64,000 nt of DNA from Monosporascus cannonballus (lineage: Eukaryota > Ascomycota > Sordariomycetes > Xylariales): assembly GCA_004154925.1 (NCBI GenBank), contig QJNS01000101.1, forward strand, positions 62,001 to 126,000. Direction: 5' to 3'. How positions within the stretch are numbered: the first letter of the stretch is position 1; each line of letters starts with the position of its first letter. Both the position numbers and the translations under genes were made by a program. A model generated the notes under the pieces. It saw only the letters and a list, made by a program, of their open reading frames with translations. It was not told the origin of the DNA and made no database searches. This document shows positions 1 through 10,269 of this stretch, in pieces.

Positions 1-359
1 GCCGAATAGCTCTTAACGTCTATATGAAGGCACCTTACATGAGCTAGCGGGCTCTGGTCGTTCCCCAGCGCTCGAAGAAGCCGCATTGATGGAGCATCCG
101 ACGAGGGCCGACCCGGACGGCCGACCAAGGGAATATAGGAATAGAGCGCTCCAATGCAAACATCGTAGAGTCGTCGGCGGGATGCGCTGACTGGACGTAA
201 CCACGTAATCTGTTCTTGTGCCTGTTCATCCTGTTGCATAAGCGTCTCCACCCAGTGATAGAAGGGCACATGGTCGAGAGAGTCGGGCTGGTGATGAGCT
301 GCGAGATTCGAAATAACCTTGAGGAGAATCTCATCCGGGAGGTCAAGGAGTTGAGCCAT
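1..359 (-). CDS. F-box domain protein, N-terminal part (cut by the window edge)
   Basis: An open frame begins at an ATG at 359 and reads leftward through the window edge with no stop (119 codons visible). Residues 2 to 16 read AQLLDLPDEILLKVI, the classic start of an F-box (LPDEIL followed by a hydrophobic helix), which binds Skp1 in SCF ubiquitin ligases. The rest (SASRRRLYDVCIGALYSYIP and following) fits the usual fungal pattern in which an F-box is followed by a poorly conserved C-terminal recognition region. The substrate cannot be inferred. The start is supported by the F-box lying directly behind it. A longer reading in another frame over the same bases lacks any domain. Confidence 0.72.
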   Translation of the reverse strand, partial: MAQLLDLPDEILLKVISNLAAHHQPDSLDHVPFYHWVETLMQQDEQAQEQITWLRPVSASRRRLYDVCIGALYSYIPLVGRPGRPSSDAPSMRLLRALGNDQSPLAHVRCLHIDVKSYS

Positions 360-1658
360 CGTGTGGGGGCTACCAACATGTAGGGCTGATAACGACGTAG
401 ATCCGGGGGATGGGCCCTACCACCTCCCAGCGACTCGGTTCGGGCTGAGGGCTCCGACGGCAATATAGCGAGCACTAAAGGATTCTAATTGTCCCGACGT
501 GGGGACCTGCCGATGACTATGGGGTTCTTATCGACCAATGACAAAGTAATTCTCCTCGCTAGGCGAATGCCTGGTTGGTATGCGGGATGGTCTCCAGAGA
601 AAATCGTTGGTACGGAAGCGATCAACATGCCCCCGCTCATTATCCCAGCCGTTCGGGTTGACAGGATGGGCCTTCGCTAGTAGTATGCACATATGCAGAT
701 TGATATCACCGGAATATATGAGCACAGGCATATACGGCTTTAAGAAATCAAAATTTATGACATTCCAGAATGAACGCTCCAATACATGTGGTTGGTTTGG
801 GGTACCTTATGCCTTTGTACATATTACTCGTAGGCACTTGCTAACTGGGAAGACAGTGATCTAGATTGTACAATACAAACCTGTAAAAGGAAGTCGTGTT
901 CATTCCGCTGCAAGCATGCATTTTATTAGGTAATTAACCCTGTTTTCAGCCACATTTATACATACCTACATGCGAAGGTCGATGGTGTTACTACATGCAT
1001 ATGTGCATCTGTATGTGCACGCTACATAGATACCTCCTGGGCGGGCATGAAAGGCAAGAGTCGGCAAAGCAGAGCCATGACGTCAACTATCATCAGCAAA
1101 TAACACCTCAAAGCCGGGTACGTTGTGGTTTTGTATAGACACAACATGCAAATGTAGACAACCAACAAGGCACCCGGCGCTCCCCGTTATCATACATCGT
1201 ACCCAGTTGTCTTTCTTTCTTTCCGTCCACCCTGTTCTCGACTCCTTCCCTTTCCTTGTCAACCCTGGTTCGAAGAGAGAATACTCAAAAAGAGGTGCAG
1301 AGTAAGTTGACCAAATTTGCTTATAGTAGGTAGGCATCTAATGACAAAAGAGTCGGTCATAATTAGCACACGGAACAATCCATAAATCTGGGGCACCGCA
1401 CAGCGCCAGTAGCCAATGACGACACTCAACCCCCATCGACATCTACCATCTAGGCGGGATCGACTTGCATTAGACGTTATCCACCAAACGACCTCACCAC
1501 TCTAATACCTATGCTTACCTACATTTAGTAACGCCAAAAGAAAGCATACAGTGTCATATCGCCGACCTACTCTTGTATTCTTATATCTCCCGATCAACAT
1601 TCCTACGCAACATCTTTTAACATCTTTCTTAACGCATGTGCGACCTTCTCTAGGCGCT
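360..1658. other. Intergenic, no gene seen
   Basis: This holds the promoters of the two divergent genes on either side. Short open frames on both strands have no recognisable motif and look like chance. T/C-rich stretches near 1200 to 1260 and 1590 to 1650 probably belong to the EIS1 promoter and leader. Confidence 0.5.
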
Positions 1659-3821
1659 ATGCCCGACATGTCCACTGCCAGTGCGGCTCCTACTCTAGAT
1701 CGGACGAGCACCACATCGCACAAACCTCCTCAAAGGCAGCAGCAGTCAGCGTCTTTAGTAGCTGCCGGTTTGGCGAAAGGCTATCAGATGCCGGCTCCTT
1801 GGGAACCTACACACAGTAGCGATGGCGCGAAGGCTGCTCTGCTTGCGTCGCGGACCACTAAGAACCCTGACCCGTGGAAGCCCCCAGCCACGAGTTATGG
1901 TCACTCGGCTGCTAATTTAGCCTTCAAGTCTGATCGCAACGCCTTGCTATCACCCCGGTCGAATACCCCTGAGCGCCAGAAGTCACTCCGGGCTGCGAAG
2001 GGTGCCATGGCCGGCCGGCAACGAGCCCAGTCATCACCGCTCGCTCTGGAGTCGTACCCCGGCGAAGCAAAAGCAGCATCTAACGCGTTGGCCGCAGCAT
2101 CTCGGGCTCACCAACCTACGCGCTCAGTGGTACGTAGCGAGGAGGCCAGCGCCGTCCCCTTCACAACGATGAACAGAGAGATGTTTACGTCCCGCCCACC
2201 AGTCAAACCGGAGGTGGACGAACAAAAAAAGGCTGATGTGCTGCATGCCTCAGCACTAGCGATGGCTAAGAAGATGTATGGTCAGCAAAAGATGATTGAT
2301 GCCAAGAAGCACCACGTCGAGGCCGCGTCACCTGGAGGCCGGCGCGACAGCCTCGGAAGCTTGAGCGACGATGGGCAGCCTGCCCGGTTCACAACTCTTC
2401 AAGAGGCCGCTTATAGGCAGGCCCAGGAGCGTCTTGCTAAGATACACCAAGAAAACCTGAAGAACCGGGACTATCAGGAGTATTACGGAGCCGGGCAACC
2501 GCAGCGACGCTTCGCAGTTCTGAACAAACTCAGGAGGAGAGCATCAAGTGACAGCGCTGTAGTCGACGACCAGGCACGCTCGCAGCAGATTAGGCGACAG
2601 ATGTCGATTTTCTCTAATAAGCTTTCGGAAGTTGATGGCAAGAAACGGCAACAAGATCGGGATGCGTTGCTTGCCGTAGCACAGCGAAATGTCCGGGCGC
2701 GACTCAAAAGCATGGATGAGAAGATTACCGCCGAGACGGGCATGGTCCCTCACTCGACCTTAACCGAGTGGGAATTGAAAGCGCACGCCGCCGCCCAGAC
2801 CCGAAGCGAAGCGCGATTGGACAGTAACGCCGATACTGTGGATGTCGGTGCAGGGCTGCGCGTCGATAGAGAAACCATCGATGCAATTGCTGCTCGTCGT
2901 GTCCAGCCCGTTTTAGATGAAATCAACGAGAAGGCGGAGAAAGAACAAGCGAGGCAGATCGAGCTAAAACTCGAGATGGAAAGGAAGAAGGAAGAAGAAG
3001 AACGCGAGAAAGCTCGGCAGAAGGAGATTCAGGACATAAACAGAAGGCTCAAGGGTAGGTTGCTTTTTCACCTCCAGTGTTGAGTCGGCACGCTAACTAC
3101 CTGAGCAGAACAAGACAAGCAACTGCAAAAACAGCGCAAAGCGGAGGAAAAGCAAGAAGCCAAGGCAAAGAAGGAGGAAGAGAAAGCCGCCAAAGCAGAG
3201 TTGAAACGGCTAACCAAATCCGAGAAGCATCATCCTTCGCCGGATGAACCTCAAGGACACGAGGAGCAGCCGCAGGCGATTGGTGAAACAGTGGTGACGG
3301 AGTCCAGCAACCAACCTGTGAGTATTCCACGGCCGGCATCGCCAACGGCTGCGTCGCCAAACCGCCAGGATGAAGAGGCAGACGAAGCGCCCAAGACGCC
3401 CAGAGGTGAGAAAGTGAAGAGTTGGTTTAAATCACATTTTTCAAGGCCATCTAAGTCACCAGATGAGGAAAACCCCAACAACAAGGGCTTCGTCGGTGGC
3501 GCAGCGCTTACGGGCATGGAGCGCAACAACAACAGCTCGACAAGCCTCGACGGCCGTAGCGGGAGTATCCGCGCCATTGCCATGGCTGGAAGGGACCAGA
3601 GCCGAGAGCGGACTCCTGTGAGAGATGGATCGTCAGCGCCCGCGACAGCTGGAAACGAGGCGGACGTATCGCCTATGAGCGACTCTGGCGACGGTGAACA
3701 CTTCACCGAGGCTCCGGAGCCGCCCTTGTCGGCTCTTACACCTCCTCCGAAGACAATCCCCGACAACTCGACCAAAGGTGAGAGTCCCGGAAGGGACTCC
3801 CGGTTTCGTGAGATAATGTAG
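1659..3821 (+). CDS. EIS1: Eisosome protein 1 (Eis1) family
   Basis: Exons 1659..3054 and 3109..3821 give 702 residues. The intron has a donor at 3055, a CGCTAAC branch site and an acceptor at 3108. Eis1 proteins are soluble, largely disordered eisosome components under the plasma membrane, required for proper eisosome assembly. What shows it: an N-terminal serine/proline-rich part with PWEP and DPWKPP motifs (about residues 45 to 75), the conserved block around KKMYGQQ (about residue 204), then FTTLQEAAYRQAQERL, RRQMSIFSNKL, and a long charged coiled coil (about 410 to 510) that spans the splice site. The C-terminal part is acidic and serine-rich with KSWFKSHFSRPSKSP. Upstream in-frame codons exist from 1551, but the first good ATG is at 1659. 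The gene converges on the Sfk1-like gene. Confidence 0.85.
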
Positions 3822-4432
3822 AGCGGCCTACTCATCTTCCGCGATGTTTATGCGCCAGATCTTCCGCATTACCTTTATTGTTGCCCCTAAATCCAGCGGT
3901 GTTGGGGAGTTGGTGAGAGCTCTTACTGGACTACATGGTCGGATCTTTAAGGGGGGCCCGGAAGTGTGTACAGGTTTGTGATCGTCAAGGAATTTGGTAT
4001 ATATGCGATTCTGGTTTGGGCTTCGGGTATAAAACGGACTGTGCAGGCCGTTCATTTTGCATGTTAAGAGCAGCAGCTCTGTTTCAGGAAATCAATTGCA
4101 GCACAGCTTTCGTTGTACATATATAGCACGAGCCTCAGTCGGTTGGCCCGGCGAAGATTTCCAGCCCCTGCACTGTTGTAACTGGGCGGCAATAACTGTA
4201 GCAGCCACATCTGTATATACCGCTGCAGGCGGAAAATTTACGAAATTCCGGAACACCATCGCTCTAGCCAAGACCTCTTGACCACACGAGGTTCCATGCC
4301 GGTTGTGAAGTGATGCAAACACAACGTTCCTCACGTTCCAAGAAACGAAATTCAACATAGCATCCTCAATGCATTATTTTATACCGTGGCTTCATACTCG
4401 CTAAAACTCCTGGTTAGAGAAGAGAACCCCGT
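3822..4432. other. Convergent 3' intergenic region
   Basis: This lies between the stops of EIS1 and the Sfk1-like gene and should contain both transcript ends. Only short motif-free open frames are present. Confidence 0.45.
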
Positions 4433-5544
4433 CTAGAAGTCCCTCATATGGGTCCTCGGCTTCGGGGCAGCCGGGACATGATGATGGTGGTGGTGGTCCG
4501 TCAGCGTGTGCTGGCTATCGTGCATGAGCCGGGGGTCGACGTACCCGGGCCCGCGGCCGCCGTGGCGCATCTCGCGGGCCTCGAAAGTGTCCATAGGCCG
4601 CAGCGAGTAGGGCTGACCGCTGCCCGTGTAGATGGCGGGCAGCAGGTCGACAAAGAAGGAGAAGACGTAGAACGAGAAGATGAGGGCAACGACCCACTCC
4701 AAGATGGCCGCGACGTCGTACAGCTTGTACCGCGTCGTGACGCCGAACGCGACCAACAGCCCCAGCTCGACCAGGATGAAGACGAGCTTTATCCAGAACG
4801 AGTACTTCAGGTACCGGTGTTGGCGGTACGCTATTGCAAGAGAGTGATTTTACGTTAGCTAGCCGGATCTTTTTGCGTTCCGCACAGGTGACAGAGACAG
4901 AGCGGATGAGGGAGTAAGTGGGGAAAAAAAAGGGGGGGGGTGGTGTGGTGGGGTGGGGTGGTGGTTTCAAAAAACGAAACAAGAAACTCACTCTTTCCCA
5001 AGCGCTGGAACTCGGCGCATATGAAGATGGCCGAGAGCAGATAGCCGCCGATGAAGAGGACGAGGAAGATGTTGTGCAGTCGCGGGTAGTGAAGCGTGTC
5101 GAACCCGGACAGGCAGGTGAGGCCGACGGTCCCCACGACGGCGAAAACGATGGTGAGGCCGAAGAAGACCTTCTCTCGGACGGATACGTTGGGCACCAGC
5201 CTCCCCCGGTGCCGCAAGAACCGGTCCGCGGCGAAGGACAGGTCCAGGAAAATCGCCGTCACGATGCAGCCTATCACGAACAGCGGCTTCAACTTCGACG
5301 CGCCGACATCCGAGATGTAGGCCACGCTCTGCATGGGCGCCATCGACTCGTAGTGCGGCCGACCCGCGCTGACGACCCAGTAGAGCAGGAGTCCGAGGAG
5401 AGTCGCCAGCCACATGAGGCCGGCGATGATGGGCAATATCTACGAGCGTGGGACATTGTAAGGTTTTGTTTCTTTCCGTGAACTGGAAACGACAGCCGAG
5501 CAGCAGCCAATGTCCAAACGTACCCAATAAGAAATCATTTTCAT
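4433..5544 (-). CDS. Frag1/DRAM/Sfk1-family membrane protein
   Basis: Three exons, 5544..5524, 5439..4992 and 4830..4433, give 288 residues; both introns have GT-AG ends and the phase is kept. The first exon is only seven codons, so the protein begins MKMISYWILPIIAGLMW, which is how this family normally starts. Six hydrophobic segments are visible at about residues 7-30, 59-78, 98-118, 128-149, 169-187 and 200-222. The loop after the first segment carries GRPHYESMAPMQ and ISDVGA, characteristic of the family. Yeast Sfk1 acts at the plasma membrane with the Stt4 phosphatidylinositol 4-kinase and in lipid asymmetry; animal DRAM proteins work in autophagy. The precise role here is not determined. 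The C-terminal tail is hydrophilic and has a run of six histidines. The first long intron (4831 to 4991) contains a C/T tract. Confidence 0.85.
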
Positions 5545-6777
5545 CGTATTTCTTTTCTTCTTTTTTCTTTTCTTTTCCCCCGATAATCCCGGATCGCCCG
5601 GGTTCTCCTCTTCTAAGACCGTATAGCGAAAACTCCCGTCGGAAACCGCTGGCGAAGTTCACCGGGCGGAGAAACCAGGTCTATTATCGTCCCAACGAAA
5701 TAACGAGAAAGATGCTGATATCTGTTGGTTTCACACGAGAGGTCCCAGATTCGATATATTAGAGAAAAGTCGGAAGCCTGCTATAGGATGGCCCTAGGGG
5801 CCCAGTCAGGTTTACGGGCACCGACATGGAGTACTGGGTATCCCACGCATATCAAATACGTGTGTGCGTGTGGCATGACTTCATACTTACCAGGCCGGTA
5901 GCCAAGAAATCCGAGAAGGCTCCACGGGGCGCTGGCGCCTGTATTTAATAGCTGTAGATCCGTACAATCGGGAGACATTCTTCGGCAATGTCCACATGAT
6001 AGAGTGATGGTAGGCAGGATACCCTGCATTATGTGGTTCCTCCATTAATCGCTAGGTATATTTGCAAGAGGATAAAGAAGATGCCGCAACTCTCTGTAGA
6101 AGGAAGTGTTGTTGATGATGTAATATGCTCCTATGAAGAGATCCGGCGTAGCCGATGACTTGCTCTTTCGTCCGGCTGGAATGATGAAATTCCCGACCGA
6201 TAGAATTTTTTGGCCATCCATGTCAACATTCACGTTGAAGCTGATGTGGGCTGTCAGGATGTCTTTTCGTCTTTGCTGTTAAAGGGCTGTCATGTAGGAA
6301 GAGGCATGACGTCAACCAAGTGCCATTCACATGCAGCCCCTCTGAGCGACGATTAGTCCCTGGTTAGCGCTGAAAGATAACAGATGCTCGTGAGTAACTA
6401 CATTTGCATTGCACGTTAGTAATTTGAGCACAAGATACCGGCGTTCATAGAAGGTGATAGACAATCACTTACATGTTGCTGTACGAACTACCATTACTCA
6501 GTAATGATATTCTTGCTGTGCTTTGACGGCTTCTTCCATGCGTCTCCTCTGCCAAGCAACACTACTAACTTAAAATTGAAGGGTCCGTTATTGTGGCTCC
6601 TTCTACCTTCTAGTCGGTAAATGAAATACCGTACATGTGCATATGCGTTGATAGCTTCATCAATCAATTGAGATAGCGTACACCTATCTACCTCTAGATC
6701 TACGATAGATCCGTGCGCCTCCAAATGCCTAACATTTCCAGCGACGCGCAAGTCAGGCCTACGACGACCCTGTAAAA
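5545..6777. other. Divergent promoter region
   Basis: This is shared between the Sfk1-like gene and KIN28. A T/C-rich tract at 5550 to 5580 lies in the presumed leader of the minus-strand gene. No coding signal was found. Confidence 0.45.
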
Positions 6778-8095
6778 ATGGCCGTCTCGCCCCTTATCAT
6801 GCATCCTACGGATGCGCTCCAGAACCCGAGTACCAGAGCAGTATCATCGCCGCTCAAGAACGCGAGCTCTGCACAAGCGTCTTCGAACAGCACTCCCCTG
6901 CCGAATCCAGTTGTCCCCAATGCAGCAGCCGCAATCCAATCCAGCTCGCTCGACTTGGCAGAGCAGCTGAACGAGGAGGAGAAGCGCAAATACGTCAGGG
7001 GTTCGTTATATCGAGCACTTCGGTCGTCGTCGTCTCTGAATCGGCTGTTCGCTAATTCACGTTATTTGTTCTCCAGGCAAGAAGCTCGGCGAAGGTACAT
7101 ATGCAAACGTCTACCTCGGCCATGTTCGAAGCGATCCATCACAGCTCATCGCCATTAAGAAGATCAAGGTTCAGAAGGAGTATGAAGATGGGATGGCGCC
7201 CGACGCCGTGCGCGAAATCAAGCACCTCCAGGAGCTCTCTCACCCAAATATCATAACTCTGCACTCCGTCTTCTCTTCAAAGGACCAGAACCTCAATCTC
7301 GTTCTCGAGTACCTGCCCCTAGGCGATCTCGAGATGCTCATCCGGAATACCGAGAGCGTGCGATACGGTGCGGCAGATATTAAGGCTTGGATGGGGATGC
7401 TGACGCGTGCCGTCTGGTTCTGTCACGAGAACTTCGTATTGCACCGCGATATCAAGCCCAACAACTTGCTCATCGCCGCGGACGGGGAGGTGAAACTAGC
7501 CGATTTCGGTCTGGCTCGAAGCTTCTCCGATCCCTACAGGCCCATGACCTCCAATGTCATCACGAGATGGTACAGACCGCCTGAGCTGCTCTTCGGAGCG
7601 AGACACTACTCGGGCGCCGTTGACGTTTGGTCCGTGGGCACGGTCCTCGCCGAGCTGGTACTCCGGACACCATTCATGGCAGGCAATACCGAGATGCACC
7701 AGATAAACCTCATATGCCAAGCCATCGGGACCCCGACCGAGGATAACTGGCCGGGCGTATCCAAATTGCCCGAGTACCTGGTCGGGATGGAGGTCCACCC
7801 CGTCAGGGGCCGGGACTATTTTATGGGCATGTTCCCTACCCTAGGGCCGGAGGGAGTCGACCTCCTGATGAAGACGCTGAGCCTCGATCCTAAGAAGCGA
7901 ATCACAGCCCGGGATATGCTGAAGCACGAGTGGTGGCGCAAGGAGCCCAAGCCCACCCGCAAGAAGGATTTGCCGAAGAAGTCCAGCGGCGGAGGAGAGA
8001 GGATCGGCGCGGACCTGAAGAAAAAGCCCGGCAACGTGGATGATGATAGAGGAAGCGGGGTGGCACGGAAACTGGATTTTGGCGCTGCAAGATAG
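6778..8095 (+). CDS. KIN28: Cdk7/Kin28-type cyclin-dependent kinase (TFIIH kinase)
   Basis: Exons 6778..7000 and 7077..8095 give 413 residues; a GCTAATTC branch precedes the acceptor. This kinase with cyclin H forms the TFIIH module that phosphorylates the RNA polymerase II C-terminal domain, and in many eukaryotes also activates other CDKs. Visible motifs: glycine loop KLGEGTYANVYLG (residues 77-89), catalytic lysine in AIKKIKV (K102), the cyclin-binding helix DAVREIKHLQEL at the PSTAIRE position, HRDIKPNN (D199), DFGLA (D217) and an activation segment ending MTSNVITRWYRPPELLFGA with the phospho-acceptor threonine at about 232. The LLFGARHYS and GTPTEDNWPGV blocks favour Cdk7 over other CDKs. 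The first 74 residues are a disordered extension encoded mainly by exon 1. The C-terminal tail is basic. The gene converges on mS41. Confidence 0.9.
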
Positions 8096-8357
8096 ATCGG
8101 TTTCTGTGCGGCATTTTTTTTTTTAAAAAAAAGTCATAGGCATGGGAACGGGCTTTGCAAGGAGTTTGGGAGTAAGGGGCCGTCGTCGAACATCGGACTT
8201 GATCTAACGTGGTGGTACAGCATCCGTAATAGACGGAGGACATATGAGTCCCGACCAAATAGAAGAAAGGCTTAAGCCTCTCGTGGTGGGCGTAAATTTT
8301 ACAGATATGTTACATCGACCTACATGCCATTCCCGTCATCCGTATTGTCCACCGCTG

Positions 8358-9251
8358 TTATAGCAAGCCTTGTTCCCGCAGCTCTCTGCGCTCGGCGATG
8401 CGCTTCTTGTATCGAACCTCGGTCCTCCTCCTCTCACCACCGTCGATCTTGTGACCGCGGCGATCCTCCCACATGCCCTCCGTGACGGTGACCCGGGCTC
8501 CCTCCTCGGCCTTGAGGGGCAGGGCGTACGGTCCCACGATGGTCTTGGCGCCCTGCACCTTGTAGCCCTGCACGCGGGACATCTGGTCCGGGCCGCAGTC
8601 CTCGACCGACCGCCCGGGCGGCACGTTGACGACGAACCTGTTCTTCTTCGGTATGACGTCGCCGGGCCCCTTCTTCTCCGTCTCGAGGACCCGGAGCTCG
8701 GCGGCGCCGTCGGCTCCCACGTGCCGCAGGTCGCCGCCGATGCCGTACTGGCCCCGCCGGAACCGCTGCCGCCACTGCAGCAGGTACCGCCGCGCGCGCG
8801 GCGGCTCGATCCCGAGCTCCGCCAGCTGCGCCGACGTCAGCGAGAACAGCGCCTCCCACGTCGGGAACTTGGACGCGTGCTGCCGGAGGCCCCGCCCGAT
8901 CAGCGTCAGGAACGTCTCCACGTCCGGCACGAAGGGCGTCGGCGACGGGATCGCCGGCGGCTGTTGCTGTTCTCTCGCGGAAGAAGAGGACGCCGGCCGC
9001 GTGGCGGTCGTCAGGGACGGGTGGTGGTGGTGGTGGTGGTGGTGGAAGGGTATCGTCGTCTGCGGCTGGTGGAAACAAGGCGCAGTGAATGCGGCGCGCA
9101 GTTGCTGCGGCTTCAGCAGAGGCTACACGTCCCGAGGCCGGAGTTACTAATGGATTTCCAAGGTTTTCTCTTCCATGCTTCGCGACACGCCGCTGCTCTG
9201 TTGCGAGGCGATTTCAAGCCGAGGGACAGGACTTACCCTCACGCGCACCAT
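8358..9251 (-). CDS. FYV4: Mitochondrial small ribosomal subunit protein mS41 (Fyv4, IGR domain)
   Basis: Exons 9251..9237 and 9122..8358 give 259 residues. The tiny first exon encodes MVRVR and ends at a GTAAGT donor (9236); the acceptor is a TAG at 9125 to 9123. This restores a basic, serine-poor presequence (MVRVRPLLKPQQLRAAF) typical of mitochondrial import. The IGR motif region follows at residues 71 to 84 (PDVETFLTLIGRGL), then FPTWEALFSL and a basic RRYLLQWRQRFRRGQ segment. Later blocks such as KKNRFVVNVPPG also occur in the fungal mitoribosomal family. A run of eight histidines lies between presequence and domain (about 9018 to 9042). The protein is a component of the mitochondrial small ribosomal subunit. 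Without the first exon the frame has no ATG before the domain, which is why the short exon was sought. Confidence 0.82.
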
Positions 9252-10269
9252 CGTGAACCACGTCAGATACAGCCGCCCAGGTCAGATGTTCAAATAACCG
9301 GCGCCGTCTTCGATATCGAGATGGGTCGAAAAGTTCAATGTCGGCATGAGGAATATTGCAACTCCGTGGTGATCTTAGCTTTTCGACAGGGGTTCAATGG
9401 GAGGCCCGTCATTGGCTGATTCTATACTGGTCGCACTGGGTACCCTCGCAGGTGTCGTTCGTAGCTCCGTAGTATACTAGGCTAGGCATGTACGTGCCAA
9501 GAGCTATTTATACATAGATACGCGTATTGTGGTGCACCTTGCCTATGTGCATATATGTACCGTATTCTCTCTCTCGAAATGGGTCGAAAGCGATCGCAAG
9601 CTTCCCCGGACGGAACAGCCTTGCTTTTGTTTTGTTCATGATGCTGTTTTTTTTAATTTTATCCCATTTTGTCCAAATCCGGGATATCTTTCGGGAAATC
9701 ATGTAATCCGTCGCATTCACCTGCATTAACCGCATTATCTTTGAATCAGTTTCGAGAGATAATATGGTACCTTAATGCACGACTCGATGCTACGTATTAA
9801 GTGGATGGTTAGTATCCATAACAGCTAGGTATTCCCCAACAGCTTTAACCTGTATAGTCATGCGTCTAAATTGAGGAATCAGATATCCGGTCTGTCGAGG
9901 CTCAAACCGCCACTGGAGGATGCCTGACAGGGATATTCGGCCTTACACCCGGTGCAACCTCTTCGCTAACCAATAAGATCCGAGCATGTTGGTTCTACTT
10001 CGTACGTAGGAACGCATACGCATGCAATCCTTCCTGATGCCTGCTTACCTACATATGTAGAGCTATCCTTCTCTATCTGTCCATCTGCACATTCCTTCTT
10101 CCTACCTCTCTTCTCGATTTCCTCACTGACCGTCCTCTGTGAGGCGCCTCGTTGCAGCAACGCCATCCATCCCTCTCCGGCCCGGGCAGATTATAGAAGA
10201 TACATCGATGTATATGTCGAATCTGCTCCGTCTGCTGCAACCCGTCTGCTGGACTTATTGATAGATATC
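9252..10269. other. Divergent intergenic region
   Basis: This is promoter space between mS41 and the SNF2-RING gene. A frame open from about 10020 to 10284 on the plus strand has a protein-like stretch (ATRLLDLLIDIMGRPG) just before the SNF2 gene, so the true 5' end of that gene may begin in here. No ATG was found in that frame before 10270. Confidence 0.4.

Noticed and set aside
8370..9419. A 349-codon plus-strand frame opposite mS41
   Set aside because: It is the antisense of a GC-rich gene; the minus strand carries the IGR domain and presequence, the plus strand has no recognisable domain.
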